Positions 45,967-55,373 of a DNA stretch of 64,000 nt are shown one piece after another. Origin of the DNA: an uncultured Mucispirillum sp. Its GTDB lineage: Bacteria > Chrysiogenota > Deferribacteres > Deferribacterales > Mucispirillaceae. Position numbers and translations under genes: made by a program. Under the pieces are notes generated by a model that worked only from the letters and a program-made list of their open reading frames with translations, searched no databases and was not told the origin of the DNA. The stretch's first letter is position 1, and the number at the start of each line of letters is the position of its first letter. The stretch spans positions 62,001 to 126,000 of the forward strand of contig CALUWI010000007.1 in the NCBI GenBank assembly GCA_944324465.1, in the 5' to 3' direction.

Positions 45967-46814
45967 GTGAAAGTATATTAAAGTGCGAAAATTTATGTTT
46001 TTCTTATGAAGATGAATTATCACTTAATAACATATCCCTTGATATAAAAAGGGGCAGTATTGCAGCCATACTTGGCAGAAATGGTGCAGGCAAATCAACC
46101 CTTTTTCTAACATTAAACGGCATAAATATAAAAGATAAGGGCAGTGTATATTTTAATGATAAGTTAGTAGAATATAATAAAAAAGGTATAGCAGAAATCC
46201 GCAGGAATATAGGCATAGTTTTTCAAGACCCAAATGACCAGCTTTTTTCTGCAAGTGTAATTAAAGATGTTTCTTTTGGTGCATTAAATTTAGGTTTATC
46301 TCAGGATGAAGCAAGAAAACGGGCAGAAAAAGCATTAAAAGAAGTGGAAATGTATGACTATATGGAAAGGCCAACTCATGCATTAAGCTATGGTCAGAAA
46401 AAAAGGGTGGCAATAGCTGGAGTGCTTGTAATGGAGCCAGAGCTTATTATTTTAGATGAGCCTACAGCAGGGCTTGACCCTATGGGAGCAAATGAAATAC
46501 TTGTGCTGCTTAAAAAAATAAATAAAGAAAAAGGCACAACAATAATTATAGCAACTCATGAAATGGATATTGTGCCACTTTACTGTGATTATGCTTATGT
46601 ACTTGATAAAGGCAGTGTTGTAATGCAGGGAAGTCCTGAAGAAATATTCTGCCATGCTGATGAATTAAGAAAGTATGATTTACGACTTCCTCGTATTGCT
46701 CATCTTATGGAAATACTTAAAAAATATGATAATATTGCAGTAGATGAAAGTATAGATACTATTTCTAAAGCACGCAGGGCTATAAAAGAGCTGATTAATG
46801 GAAAAAGTAATTAA
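45963..46814 (+). CDS. cbiO: Cobalt ECF transporter ATPase CbiO
   Basis: This 283-residue ABC ATPase powers cobalt uptake. Walker A is GRNGAGKST (near residues 38-46), the Q-loop VFQDPNDQLFSASV, the signature LSYGQKKRVAIAG, Walker B ELIILDEPTAGLDP and the switch His in IIATHEMD. Its end overlaps the cbiD start by 17 bp, tying transport to synthesis. Confidence 0.97.
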   Translation: MSESILKCENLCFSYEDELSLNNISLDIKRGSIAAILGRNGAGKSTLFLTLNGINIKDKGSVYFNDKLVEYNKKGIAEIRRNIGIVFQDPNDQLFSASVIKDVSFGALNLGLSQDEARKRAEKALKEVEMYDYMERPTHALSYGQKKRVAIAGVLVMEPELIILDEPTAGLDPMGANEILVLLKKINKEKGTTIIIATHEMDIVPLYCDYAYVLDKGSVVMQGSPEEIFCHADELRKYDLRLPRIAHLMEILKKYDNIAVDESIDTISKARRAIKELINGKSN

Positions 46815-47922
46815 AAAAGGCAGAACATTAGAAAAAGGATATACAACAGGAACATGTGCTCAGGCTGCAGCAAAAGCAGCAGCCATATATTTATTTACTG
46901 GTATAAAGCAGAACTATGTGGAAGTAAATATTCCTGCAGGAAAACTTTTAAAAATAAAAATAAAAAGTTTAGAAAAATATGATGACTATGCAGAATGTTC
47001 TGTAATTAAAGAAAGCGGCGATGACCCAGATGTTACAAATGGCATAGAGATAAAAGCAGCAGTATATAAAGGATATGATGAATTAATCATAGACGGCGGT
47101 AAAGGTATAGGCAGAGTAACAAAGCCTGGGCTTAAAGTACCTGTTGGAGAAGCTGCCATAAACCCTGTGCCTAGGAAAATGATAGCTTATGAAATGGAAA
47201 AAATATGCTTAGATTTTGGCTATGATAAGAGCTTTAAAGTTATTATTTCAGCAGATGAAGGCATAGAAGCTGCCAAAAAAACATTTAATGAAAAACTTGG
47301 CATTATAGGTGGCATATCTATTCTTGGTACAACTGGGATAGTAGAGCCAATGAGTGAAAAAGCATTGATAGATACAATATATCTTGAAATAGACAGCCAG
47401 ATGGAGCAGGGCAGGAAAAATATACTTTTAACCCCCGGCAATTACGGCAGAAATGCAGCACTGGAAAAATTTGGCATAGATATAGAAAAAGGCATAAAAA
47501 TATCAAACTATATAGGTGATACTCTTGATTACCTTTTATATAAACAGCCTGAAAAGGTACTGATTATAGGTCATGCTGGCAAGCTGTCAAAAGTAGCAGG
47601 GGGCATAATGAATACCCATTCAAGTTATGCAGACTGCCGCCATGAAATATTTGCATCTTATGCTGCCCTTTGTGGAGCTGATAAAAAAGTTATAGAAGAA
47701 ATTTTTAATGCTGTTTCTTCTGATGAAATAGATTATATTTTAATGCAGTATAATCTGCACGAAGAAGTGTGGGATATAATTATAAATAAGATTATGGAAA
47801 ATATTGAAAGACGGCTTCAAAATAAAATTCAATGCGAAGTTATGGTGTTTACAAATAAAGAAAATACATGGAAATACAGCAGTAATGCATTAGAATTTAT
47901 AAAATATTTTAAGGACATATAA
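46798..47922 (+). CDS. cbiD: Cobalt-precorrin-5B C1-methyltransferase
   Basis: CbiD methylates C1 of cobalt-precorrin-5B in the anaerobic pathway. The 374-residue protein opens with RTLEKGYTTGTCAQAAAKAAA (family signature GYTTGTCA). It has SGDDPDVTNG, GGKGIGRVTKPGL, GEAAINPVPRKMI and GHAGKLSKVAGGIMNTHS. The next gene follows with no gap. Confidence 0.96.
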   Translation: MEKVIKKGRTLEKGYTTGTCAQAAAKAAAIYLFTGIKQNYVEVNIPAGKLLKIKIKSLEKYDDYAECSVIKESGDDPDVTNGIEIKAAVYKGYDELIIDGGKGIGRVTKPGLKVPVGEAAINPVPRKMIAYEMEKICLDFGYDKSFKVIISADEGIEAAKKTFNEKLGIIGGISILGTTGIVEPMSEKALIDTIYLEIDSQMEQGRKNILLTPGNYGRNAALEKFGIDIEKGIKISNYIGDTLDYLLYKQPEKVLIIGHAGKLSKVAGGIMNTHSSYADCRHEIFASYAALCGADKKVIEEIFNAVSSDEIDYILMQYNLHEEVWDIIINKIMENIERRLQNKIQCEVMVFTNKENTWKYSSNALEFIKYFKDI

Positions 47923-48606
47923 ATGGAAAAAGGAAAATTATATGGTGTAGGAATAGGTCCTGGAGATAAAGAGCTTATTACACTAAAAGCAGTAAATACA
48001 ATAAAAAATGCTGATGTTATAGCACTGCCAGACAGTTTTTCTGGTAAAAACAGAGCTTATGAAATAGTAAAGGAATATATTGATGATAAGGAAACAATTT
48101 ATCTTCCTATGCCTATGACAAAAGATAAAGAGCATTTAAAGGCAAGCCATGAAAGTGGTGCAGAGCTTATTATAAGCTATTTAGATAAAGGTAAAAATAC
48201 TGCATTTGTTACTTTAGGAGACCCGTCAGTTTATTCTACATATATGTATGTACATAGAATAGTGGAAAGTAAAGGCTATAATGTGGAAATGGTGCCGGGA
48301 GTTACTTCATTCTGTGCTAGTGCTGCTCGCCTTAATATATCACTTTGTGACGGCAATGAGCCACTAATCATAATCCCTGCAAATTATAAAGACAATAAAG
48401 AGCTTTTAAAGTTATCAGGAAATAAAGTGCTTATGAAAAGCGGTAAAAAAATAGCAAAAGTAAAAACAGAAATAGAAGAATGCAACTTAACTGATAAAAC
48501 ATATATGGTAGAAAACTGCGGCATGGAAGAAGAAAAAATATATAAAGATTTTTCTAAAATATCAGATGAAAGCAGTTATTTTTCATTAATAATAGTAAAG
48601 GGGTAA
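47923..48606 (+). CDS. cbiL: Cobalt-precorrin-2 C20-methyltransferase
   Basis: CbiL (CobI) methylates C20 of cobalt-precorrin-2. The 227-residue SAM-dependent tetrapyrrole methylase starts MEKGKLYGVGIGPGDKELITLKAV, has the TLGDPSVYSTYMYV loop and GVTSFCASAARLNISL, all typical for the C20 enzyme. It follows cbiD directly. Confidence 0.93.
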   Translation: MEKGKLYGVGIGPGDKELITLKAVNTIKNADVIALPDSFSGKNRAYEIVKEYIDDKETIYLPMPMTKDKEHLKASHESGAELIISYLDKGKNTAFVTLGDPSVYSTYMYVHRIVESKGYNVEMVPGVTSFCASAARLNISLCDGNEPLIIIPANYKDNKELLKLSGNKVLMKSGKKIAKVKTEIEECNLTDKTYMVENCGMEEEKIYKDFSKISDESSYFSLIIVKG

Positions 48607-48610
48607 AGAT

Positions 48611-49369
48611 ATGGTGTATTTTGTAGGAGCAGGTCCTGGTGCTGTAGATTTAATAACAGTCCGTGGAGCAGAGCTTTTAAAAAAAGCAGATGTTATTATA
48701 TATGCAGGCTCACTTGTTAATCCTGAGCTTTTAAATTATGCTAAAAAAGAATGTATTATATATAACAGTGCTTCTATGACATTAGAAGAAGTAATAAATG
48801 TAATGGAAGAAAGTTATAAAAATAATAAAATGGTTGTGCGTCTTCATACTGGAGATATGAGTATATATGGAGCAGTAAGAGAGCAGTCTGATATATTAAA
48901 AAGTAAAAACATACCTTTTGAAAGTGTGCCGGGAGTCAGCTCATTTTTAGGGGCGGCTGCAGCTTTAAATGCTGAATATACTCTGCCTGCAGTTTCTCAG
49001 ACTGTAATACTTACAAGAATGGCTGGCAGAACAGGAGTACCTGAAAAAGAAGATATTAAACTTTTAGCATCACACAAAGCATCTATGGTAATCTTTTTAA
49101 GTTCATCTATGCTTGGAAAGTTATCTGAAGAATTAATATCTGGCGGCTACATGAAAGATACACCTTGTGCAATAGTATATAAAGCCACATGGGATGATGA
49201 AATAAAAGTGGTTACAACACTGGAAAATTTAGAAAATGCAGGAAAAGAAAATAATATTTCTAAAACTGCACTTGTGCTTGTTGGCGATTTTTTAGGTGAT
49301 ATATATGACCGCTCAAAACTTTATGACGGTACATTTTCCCATGAATTTAGAAAAGGCACTAATGGATAA
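48611..49369 (+). CDS. cbiF: Cobalt-precorrin-4 C11-methyltransferase
   Basis: CbiF (CobM) methylates C11. The 252-residue protein has VYFVGAGPGAVDLITVRGAELL at the N-terminus, YAGSLVNPELL, RLHTGDMSIYGAVREQ, PGVSSFLGAAAAL and LPAVSQTVILTRMAGRTGVPE, the last being specific to this subgroup. Its end overlaps the cbiG start by 8 bp. Confidence 0.95.
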   Translation: MVYFVGAGPGAVDLITVRGAELLKKADVIIYAGSLVNPELLNYAKKECIIYNSASMTLEEVINVMEESYKNNKMVVRLHTGDMSIYGAVREQSDILKSKNIPFESVPGVSSFLGAAAALNAEYTLPAVSQTVILTRMAGRTGVPEKEDIKLLASHKASMVIFLSSSMLGKLSEELISGGYMKDTPCAIVYKATWDDEIKVVTTLENLENAGKENNISKTALVLVGDFLGDIYDRSKLYDGTFSHEFRKGTNG

Positions 49370-50378
49370 AATATATATAGTATCATTTACTCAAAAAGGG
49401 GCAGAGTTAAGTTTAAAACTACAGAATATATTTCCTGATGCTAAGCTTTACAGTAAATACCCTGCTGAAAATATAAATATGCTTGAAAAAGATATAAAAT
49501 CTTTCACGGCAGATATTTTTAGTGAAAGTAAAGCTGTAATATTTATATCAGCTATAGGGATAGCTGTGCGTGCAGTTGCTCCATTAATTGTATCTAAAAA
49601 TAAAGATGCAGCAGTTATTGTGTTAGATGATACTGGAAAATATGTAATACCAGTGCTTTCAGGGCATATTGGCGGTGCAAACGAAATGGCTTTAAAGATT
49701 GCAGAATATATAAATGCAGAGCCTGTTATAACTACTGCAACAGACAGAAATAATAAATTTGCAGTAGATGTGTGGGCAGAAAAAAATAATTTATATATTG
49801 ATGATATTACTATGATAAAAGAAGTGTCATCAAGGCTTTTGCATAATGAAAAAGTAGGCTTTATTTCAGATTATGAAGTAAAGGGAATATTTCCTGAAGG
49901 ATTAATTTCCGATGTGCAGCAGGAATGCGGAATTGTAATAGCTGATAAAATAGATATTCAGCCTTTTCCATATACAATGCAGCTTATACCAAAAGAATAT
50001 GTTTTAGGTATAGGTGCAAGAAAAGGGGCAGAATACAGATACTTAAAAGACTTTGTAGAAAAAGTTTTAAAAGAGAATAATATAGATAAACGAAAAATAC
50101 TTAGTGTTGCAAGTATTGATATAAAAAAAGATGAAAAAGCCATAAATATGCTTGCAAAAGAATTAAGTGTGCCTTTTATAACATATTCATCTGACGAACT
50201 TGCAAATGTGCAGGGAGATTTTACTTCTTCAAATTTTGTAAAAAGTGTAACAGGTGTAGATAATGTGTGTGAAAGGGCAGTGAAATGTTTTACAGGCAGT
50301 GAAATTATAGTAAAGAAGTTATGTGAAAATGGATTTACTTTATCTATAGGCTGTATAAAATGGCATGGAAGTTTTTAA
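49362..50378 (+). CDS. cbiG: Cobalt-precorrin-5A hydrolase
   Basis: CbiG opens the delta-lactone and releases acetaldehyde for ring contraction. The 338-residue product has FISAIGIAVRAVAPLIVSK, DDTGKYVIPVLSGHIGGANEMAL and ITTATDRNNKFAVDVWA in its N-terminal part, and the CobE/GbiG C-terminal domain with LGIGARKGAEYRYLKDFV and VASIDIKKDEKAI. ATG 49362 is used because longer in-frame starts run back into cbiF. Confidence 0.94.
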   Translation: MDKIYIVSFTQKGAELSLKLQNIFPDAKLYSKYPAENINMLEKDIKSFTADIFSESKAVIFISAIGIAVRAVAPLIVSKNKDAAVIVLDDTGKYVIPVLSGHIGGANEMALKIAEYINAEPVITTATDRNNKFAVDVWAEKNNLYIDDITMIKEVSSRLLHNEKVGFISDYEVKGIFPEGLISDVQQECGIVIADKIDIQPFPYTMQLIPKEYVLGIGARKGAEYRYLKDFVEKVLKENNIDKRKILSVASIDIKKDEKAINMLAKELSVPFITYSSDELANVQGDFTSSNFVKSVTGVDNVCERAVKCFTGSEIIVKKLCENGFTLSIGCIKWHGSF

Positions 50379-50390
50379 AAAGAGGATAAT

Positions 50391-51122
50391 ATGAAAGGAA
50401 AAATATACTGTATAGGCACAGGGCCTGGTAAAGAAGACTTAATATCAGAAAGAGCATTAAAAGCTATAGAAGAAAGTGATGTTATTGCAGGCTATGGAGT
50501 ATATACTGATTTAATATCTCACTTAATAAAAGATAAAGAATTAATTGTAACACCTATGAAGCAGGAAAAAGCAAGGTGTGAAAAAGCACTTGAAAAGGCA
50601 GAGGAAGGAAAAACAGTATCACTTATTTCAAGCGGCGATGCAGGAGTTTACGGCATGGCAGGACTTTTAATAGAAGTGGCAGAAAAAAGTGATGTGGAAG
50701 TGGAAGTAATACCTGGAATTAGTGCCGTTTTAGCAGCTGCTGCAAAACTTGGAGCACCACTTACTCATGATTTTGCAGTTATATCATTAAGTGATTTGCT
50801 TACTCCATGGGAAAAAATAGAAAAAAGGTTAATAAGTGCTGCTTCTGCTGAATTTATTATTGCAATATATAACCCGTCCAGCAAAAAACGGGCAGACTAT
50901 TTAAGAAAAGCATGCGAAATTATGTCCCCATATATAGATGAAAATACCTTATGCGGCTATGTGAGAAACTGTGAAAGAGAGCAGGAAGAAAAAGGGATTT
51001 TAACATTTAAGGAATTAAAAGACTTTCAGGCAGATATGTTTACTTTAATTATTATAGGCAACAGCACAACAAAGTTAATAAAAAATCAAATGGTTACACC
51101 AAGGGGATATAAAGGATTATGA
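50391..51122 (+). CDS. cbiH: Cobalt-precorrin-3B C17-methyltransferase
   Basis: CbiH (CobJ) methylates C17 and drives ring contraction. The 243-residue protein has IYCIGTGPGKEDLISERALKAI, GYGVYTDLI, MKQEKARCEKALEKAEEGK, SSGDAGVYGMAGLL, PGISAVLAAAAKLGAPLTHDF and YNPSSKKRADYLRKA, all C17-type. It overlaps cbiJ by 4 bp. Confidence 0.95.
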   Translation: MKGKIYCIGTGPGKEDLISERALKAIEESDVIAGYGVYTDLISHLIKDKELIVTPMKQEKARCEKALEKAEEGKTVSLISSGDAGVYGMAGLLIEVAEKSDVEVEVIPGISAVLAAAAKLGAPLTHDFAVISLSDLLTPWEKIEKRLISAASAEFIIAIYNPSSKKRADYLRKACEIMSPYIDENTLCGYVRNCEREQEEKGILTFKELKDFQADMFTLIIIGNSTTKLIKNQMVTPRGYKGL

Positions 51123-51877
51123 TACACCCCCTTATATTTGCAGGCACAACAGAAGGCAGAGAGATTGCATTATTTTTTAATGAAAATAAAATAACAGCTG
51201 ATGTATATACGGCTACAGAATACGGCGTTCAGGTACTGCCTGAAATGGAATATATAAATACACATGCTGGAAGGCTCACTTATGATGATATAAATAATAT
51301 GCTTAAAAGCCGAAAAGATGAAAATATTATTATCATTGATGCAACCCACCCATATGCTGCACTTGTAACAGAAAATTTATATAAAAGTGCAGAAAATAAT
51401 AATATTAAATATTTCAGACTATTAAGACCATCTACCTATACAGGGAGCGGCATAATGTTTGAAAGTATAGAAAAAGCAGCAGAATATTTAAAAAATACTA
51501 CTGGTAATATATTACTTGCAACAGGCAGTAAAGAGCTTGCAAAATATAAAGCAATAGGTGATATGTCAAGGCTTTATCCAAGAGTGCTGCCAGATAGTGA
51601 TGTTATAAAAAATATATTAGATTTAGGCTATCCACTTAAAAACATTATATGTATGCAGGGACCTTTTTCAAAAGATATGAATACTGCCACATTAAAGCAT
51701 ATAAAGGCAGAGTTCCTTGTAACAAAGGATACAGGTAAAACAGGCGGATTTGATGAAAAATTAGAGGCTGCAAAATCAGCAGGTGCAGAGCTTATTGTAA
51801 TAGGCAGACCGGAAGAAAAATCAAAGGGTTATACTTTTGAAGAACTTAAAAAAATAATGCTGGAAGAATATTTATAA
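51119..51877 (+). CDS. cbiJ: Cobalt-precorrin-6A reductase
   Basis: CbiJ (CobK) reduces the macrocycle with NAD(P)H. The 252-residue protein has IFAGTTEGREIALFF, ATEYGVQVLPEM, HAGRLTYDDI, IIDATHPYAALVTENLYKS, YFRLLRPST, LLATGSKELAKY and the C-terminal TKDTGKTGGFDEKLEAAK, matching CbiJ/CobK order. It lies between cbiH and the precorrin-2 dehydrogenase gene. Confidence 0.94.
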   Translation: MIHPLIFAGTTEGREIALFFNENKITADVYTATEYGVQVLPEMEYINTHAGRLTYDDINNMLKSRKDENIIIIDATHPYAALVTENLYKSAENNNIKYFRLLRPSTYTGSGIMFESIEKAAEYLKNTTGNILLATGSKELAKYKAIGDMSRLYPRVLPDSDVIKNILDLGYPLKNIICMQGPFSKDMNTATLKHIKAEFLVTKDTGKTGGFDEKLEAAKSAGAELIVIGRPEEKSKGYTFEELKKIMLEEYL

Positions 51878-51888
51878 AAGAGATAAAC

Positions 51889-52323
51889 ATGGCATATTTT
51901 CCAATTTTTATAGATATAGAACACATGAAAGTATTAGTTATAGGTTTAGGAAATATTGCTGCAAGGCGAATAAATGTGCTTAAAAATTTTGGTGCAGAAA
52001 TATTTGTTATTACAAAAGAAGTGAAAACTGATGTGGAAAATATAAATATAGAAATTAAAGAATTTGAAGCAGATGATATTAAAGATATATATGATATTGT
52101 AATAGCTGCAACTGATAATAATGAAGTTAATAAAAATATTATAAAAGAAGCAAAGGAAAAAGGCATTAAGTATTACAATAATATAAGTGATAAAAATGAT
52201 AATAATTTTTTCTTTCCAGCAGTTACCCAAAATAATGAAGCAGTATGCGGTTTAATATCTAAAAACGGATTAAATCATAAAATTGCAAAAAAATATGCTG
52301 ATATTTTAAGGAATACATTATGA
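51889..52323 (+). CDS. Precorrin-2 dehydrogenase (SirC/CysG N-terminal type)
   Basis: This 144-residue protein is the NAD-binding module that turns precorrin-2 into sirohydrochlorin. It begins MAYFPIFIDIEHMKVLVIGLGNIAARRINVL, with a Rossmann GLGNIA (normally GGG-x-VA), then VIAATDNNEVNKNI and the FFPAVTQ motif (FxPA). At 144 residues it lacks most of the C-terminal helical domain of Met8p/CysG. It overlaps cobA-hemD by 4 bp, giving a logical uroporphyrinogen III to sirohydrochlorin pair. Confidence 0.85.
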   Translation: MAYFPIFIDIEHMKVLVIGLGNIAARRINVLKNFGAEIFVITKEVKTDVENINIEIKEFEADDIKDIYDIVIAATDNNEVNKNIIKEAKEKGIKYYNNISDKNDNNFFFPAVTQNNEAVCGLISKNGLNHKIAKKYADILRNTL

Positions 52324-53813
52324 GCGAAAAAAAAGGCAGAGTAATATTAATAGGTGCAGGCCCTGGGGATAAAGGACTTATCACTGTAAAAGGACTTGAA
52401 TATTTAAAGCAGGCTGATGTTGTAGTATATGACAGGCTTGTATCTAGTGATGTGTTGTCATTAAGTCCTGAAGGGGCAGAATTTATAAATGTGGGAAAAG
52501 TTATGAACCACCATAATATTCCACAGCCAGAAATTAATAAAATACTTTTAAATAAAGCATTAGAAGGTAAAAATGTAGTCAGGTTAAAAGGGGGCGACCC
52601 ATTTGTATTTGGCAGGGGCGGCGAAGAACTGGAGCTTTTAATTGAAAATAATATAGAATATGAAGTTGTGCCAGGTATTACATCTGCTGTTTCTGCCCTT
52701 GCTTATGCTGGTATCCCTGTAACTCACAGAGATTTTGCATCATCTATTCATTTTGTAACAGGTCATGCAAAAGACGGACTTGTAGAAAATATTGATTTTA
52801 AAGCATTAGTGGCATCAAAAGGTACTATCCTTTTTTATATGGGAGTTTCTACTTTAAGCCAGTTAATTAATGGGCTGATTGAAGCAGGCATAGATAAAAA
52901 TACACCATGTGCAGCAGTAGAAAACGGCACAAGGAGCAATATGCGTACTCTTATTTCAACAGTTGAAAATATGGTATCAGATGCAGAAAAATTTCAGCTT
53001 AGAAGTCCTGCCGTTATTGCTGTAGGTAAGGTATGCTCTCTTGGTGATAAATTTGCCTGGTATACTAAATCAAAAATCTTCTCTAAAAAGATTATTGTTA
53101 CAAGACCAGTTGTATCAAATAATATATTAACTGACAGGCTTAAAAACCTTGGTGCAGAAGTAATTGATTATCCATGTATAAAAATAAATGAAATAGAAAA
53201 TAATGAAAGTTTATTTAGCTTAATTAAAAATCTTGATAAATATAATATGCTTGTATTTGCAAGTAAAAATAGTGCTGCATATTTCTTTAAAACACTTAAT
53301 GAAAATAATAAAGACTCAAGAGCATTAAGCCATTTAGTAATAGGTGCATTAGGTAAATCTACTTATGATGAACTTAAAAAATACGGAATATGTGCAGATA
53401 TAATGCCTGCAGATTATACATTTACTGCTTTTGCTAAATCTTTAAAAATGGCAGAAATTCATGGAAATATTGCTGTGCTTGAAGCTGTGCAGGATAAAAG
53501 GCTCTCTGATGAATTAAAAAACAATGGCTTTAATGTTACATCATATAATGCTTATGATATAAAGTATCTGCCGCTTGATTATATAAAACCAATGCATGAA
53601 TATATAGATAATGGAGCAATGGCAGCATTTACAAGCAGTGCAGCAGTCCATGGGTTTGTTCGTGGTAATAAAATAGATGATTTAAGTAAAATAAAAGCTG
53701 TATGCATTGGAAAATTAACTTATGAAACAGCTCTAAATTATAAAATGAAAGTTTATATGGCAGAAAAGCCAACAATAGACAGTCTAATAGAAAAGTTAAA
53801 AGAAATGGAGTAA
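52320..53813 (+). CDS. cobA-hemD: Uroporphyrinogen-III C-methyltransferase / synthase fusion
   Basis: This 497-residue fusion makes and then bis-methylates uroporphyrinogen III to precorrin-2. Residues 1-245 are the SUMT domain (VILIGAGPGDKGLITVKG, DVVVYDRLVS, RLKGGDPFVFGRGGEEL, PGITSAVSALAYAGIPVTHR, YMGVSTLSQLI). Residues 255-497 are a HemD domain (IIVTRPVVSNNILTDRLKNLGAEV, FASKNSAAYFF, AAFTSSAAVHGF, CIGKLTYETA). It supplies both heme-type and corrin routes. The symbol cobA here means SUMT, not the adenosyltransferase. Confidence 0.94.
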   Translation: MSEKKGRVILIGAGPGDKGLITVKGLEYLKQADVVVYDRLVSSDVLSLSPEGAEFINVGKVMNHHNIPQPEINKILLNKALEGKNVVRLKGGDPFVFGRGGEELELLIENNIEYEVVPGITSAVSALAYAGIPVTHRDFASSIHFVTGHAKDGLVENIDFKALVASKGTILFYMGVSTLSQLINGLIEAGIDKNTPCAAVENGTRSNMRTLISTVENMVSDAEKFQLRSPAVIAVGKVCSLGDKFAWYTKSKIFSKKIIVTRPVVSNNILTDRLKNLGAEVIDYPCIKINEIENNESLFSLIKNLDKYNMLVFASKNSAAYFFKTLNENNKDSRALSHLVIGALGKSTYDELKKYGICADIMPADYTFTAFAKSLKMAEIHGNIAVLEAVQDKRLSDELKNNGFNVTSYNAYDIKYLPLDYIKPMHEYIDNGAMAAFTSSAAVHGFVRGNKIDDLSKIKAVCIGKLTYETALNYKMKVYMAEKPTIDSLIEKLKEME

Positions 53814-53818
53814 TTAAA

Positions 53819-54181
53819 ATGAAAGGAATATTAATAATAGCTCACGGCAGCAGAAGAAAAGAAACTCTTGATACAATGGAGCAGGTGTTTAAAATGGTGC
53901 AGGATAATATGCCTGATATAATAGTGGAGCATGCATATATGGAATTCTGCGATGTAAATTTAGAAAAAGGTCTTGATTTATTAAGAGAAAAAGGTGTAAC
54001 AGAAATAGTTGTAGTGCCTTATTTTCTTTTTGACGGTATGCATATTATAAAAGATATACCAGAAGAAATTGCAGCATATCTTGAAAACCATAAAGATATG
54101 AAAATATCTATGGGTAAAACTCTTGGTGCAGATAAAAGAATAGCAGATGTGCTTTGTGATAGAATAAAGGAAGTGTTATAG
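53819..54181 (+). CDS. cbiX: Sirohydrochlorin cobaltochelatase, short form
   Basis: CbiX inserts cobalt into sirohydrochlorin at the start of the anaerobic branch. The 120-residue protein is the single-domain small form. It has ILIIAHGSRRKETLDTM with the metal-site His, HAYMEFCDVNLEKGLDLL, and VVVPYFLFDGMHIIKDIP with the second His. The presence of CbiX rather than CobNST shows the early-cobalt, oxygen-independent route. Confidence 0.93.
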   Translation: MKGILIIAHGSRRKETLDTMEQVFKMVQDNMPDIIVEHAYMEFCDVNLEKGLDLLREKGVTEIVVVPYFLFDGMHIIKDIPEEIAAYLENHKDMKISMGKTLGADKRIADVLCDRIKEVL

Positions 54182-54185
54182 AAAA

Positions 54186-55373
54186 ATGCAGAATTTATAT
54201 ATAATTGGTGCAGGAATGGGGCATATTTCTGATTTAACAGAGTATGCTGCAGATATTATAAAAAATGCAGATATAGTTTATGGAAGTGCAAGGCTTTATG
54301 AACAGTATAAAGTATTAAATACAAATATTTCTGCACCAAAATATTCTGAAATAGAAAGTGTGCTTGAAAAAGATACATTAAAAAACACTGTACTTTTAGT
54401 ATCCGGCGATGTACTTTTTTACAGCATTGCAAAAAAAATACAGGAAAAATTTAATGAAAAATATAATATAGAGCTTGTGCCTGGCATCAGCTCTATGCAG
54501 TATTTTTTATCAAAATTAAATATTATAGATTATAATGTAAAAGCAGTATCAATGCATGGAAGAAATAATTCCTGTCTTGGCCCTGTAAGTTATAATGAAT
54601 ATACTTTTATGCTGACAGGCGGCGATAAAAAGGCAGATAATATTATAAATGAATTATATAATGCAGGGCTTGATTATGTATATGTTTATGCTGGGGAAAA
54701 CCTGCACTCTGATGATGAAAGAATAGTATCTGGCAAAATTTCTGAGATGCTTGATTATAAATTTTCAAGTTTAACAGTTCTGCTTATTCATAATAAAGAA
54801 TATGTAAACCCTAAGACTAATTTAAGAGATAATGATTTTATCCGCGGGAAAGCACCTATGACAAAAGAAGATATCAGGTGGCTTTCTGCCTGTTATTTAG
54901 GTATAGAAGATAATGATACAGTATATGATGTAGGGGCTGGTACAGGAAGCTGTGCAATAGAATTTGCAGGCCATGCAAAAGAGGGCTTAGTATATGCAGT
55001 AGAAAAAGAAGATGAGGCATTTGAACTTATAAACACTAATAAGAAAAATCTTAAAAGGCATAATGTTATAAGTATAAAAGGCAGTGCCCCAGAAATACTC
55101 ATAAATCTTCCTGCACCAGATAAAGTGTTTATTGGTGGCAGTTCTAAAACTATGAAAGATATTTTTAAAATAGTATATGAAAAGAATAACCATGTAAAAA
55201 TAACTGTAACAGCTATCACTTTAGAAACAATCGTGGCAGCCACTGACGCTTTTAAGGATTACAATATAGAGCCTGATATTGTATGTATTAACAGTGCAAA
55301 ATCAAAAAAAGCAGGACCATATCATATGATGATGGGAAATAACCCTGTATATATTATAACAGGCAGGTTATAA
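54186..55373 (+). CDS. cbiET: Cobalt-precorrin-7 C5-methyltransferase / C15-methyltransferase-decarboxylase fusion
   Basis: This 395-residue fusion methylates C5 and C15 and removes the C12 acetate carboxyl. CbiE covers about residues 1-200 (LYIIGAGMGHISDLTEYAA, GSARLYEQYKV, LLVSGDVLFYSIAKKI, PGISSMQYFLSKL, VSMHGRNN). CbiT covers residues 215-395 with the SAM motif VYDVGAGTGSCAIEFA and KVFIGGSSKTMKDI. It follows cbiX by 4 bp. The E-T fusion is common (CobL-like). Confidence 0.94.
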   Translation: MQNLYIIGAGMGHISDLTEYAADIIKNADIVYGSARLYEQYKVLNTNISAPKYSEIESVLEKDTLKNTVLLVSGDVLFYSIAKKIQEKFNEKYNIELVPGISSMQYFLSKLNIIDYNVKAVSMHGRNNSCLGPVSYNEYTFMLTGGDKKADNIINELYNAGLDYVYVYAGENLHSDDERIVSGKISEMLDYKFSSLTVLLIHNKEYVNPKTNLRDNDFIRGKAPMTKEDIRWLSACYLGIEDNDTVYDVGAGTGSCAIEFAGHAKEGLVYAVEKEDEAFELINTNKKNLKRHNVISIKGSAPEILINLPAPDKVFIGGSSKTMKDIFKIVYEKNNHVKITVTAITLETIVAATDAFKDYNIEPDIVCINSAKSKKAGPYHMMMGNNPVYIITGRL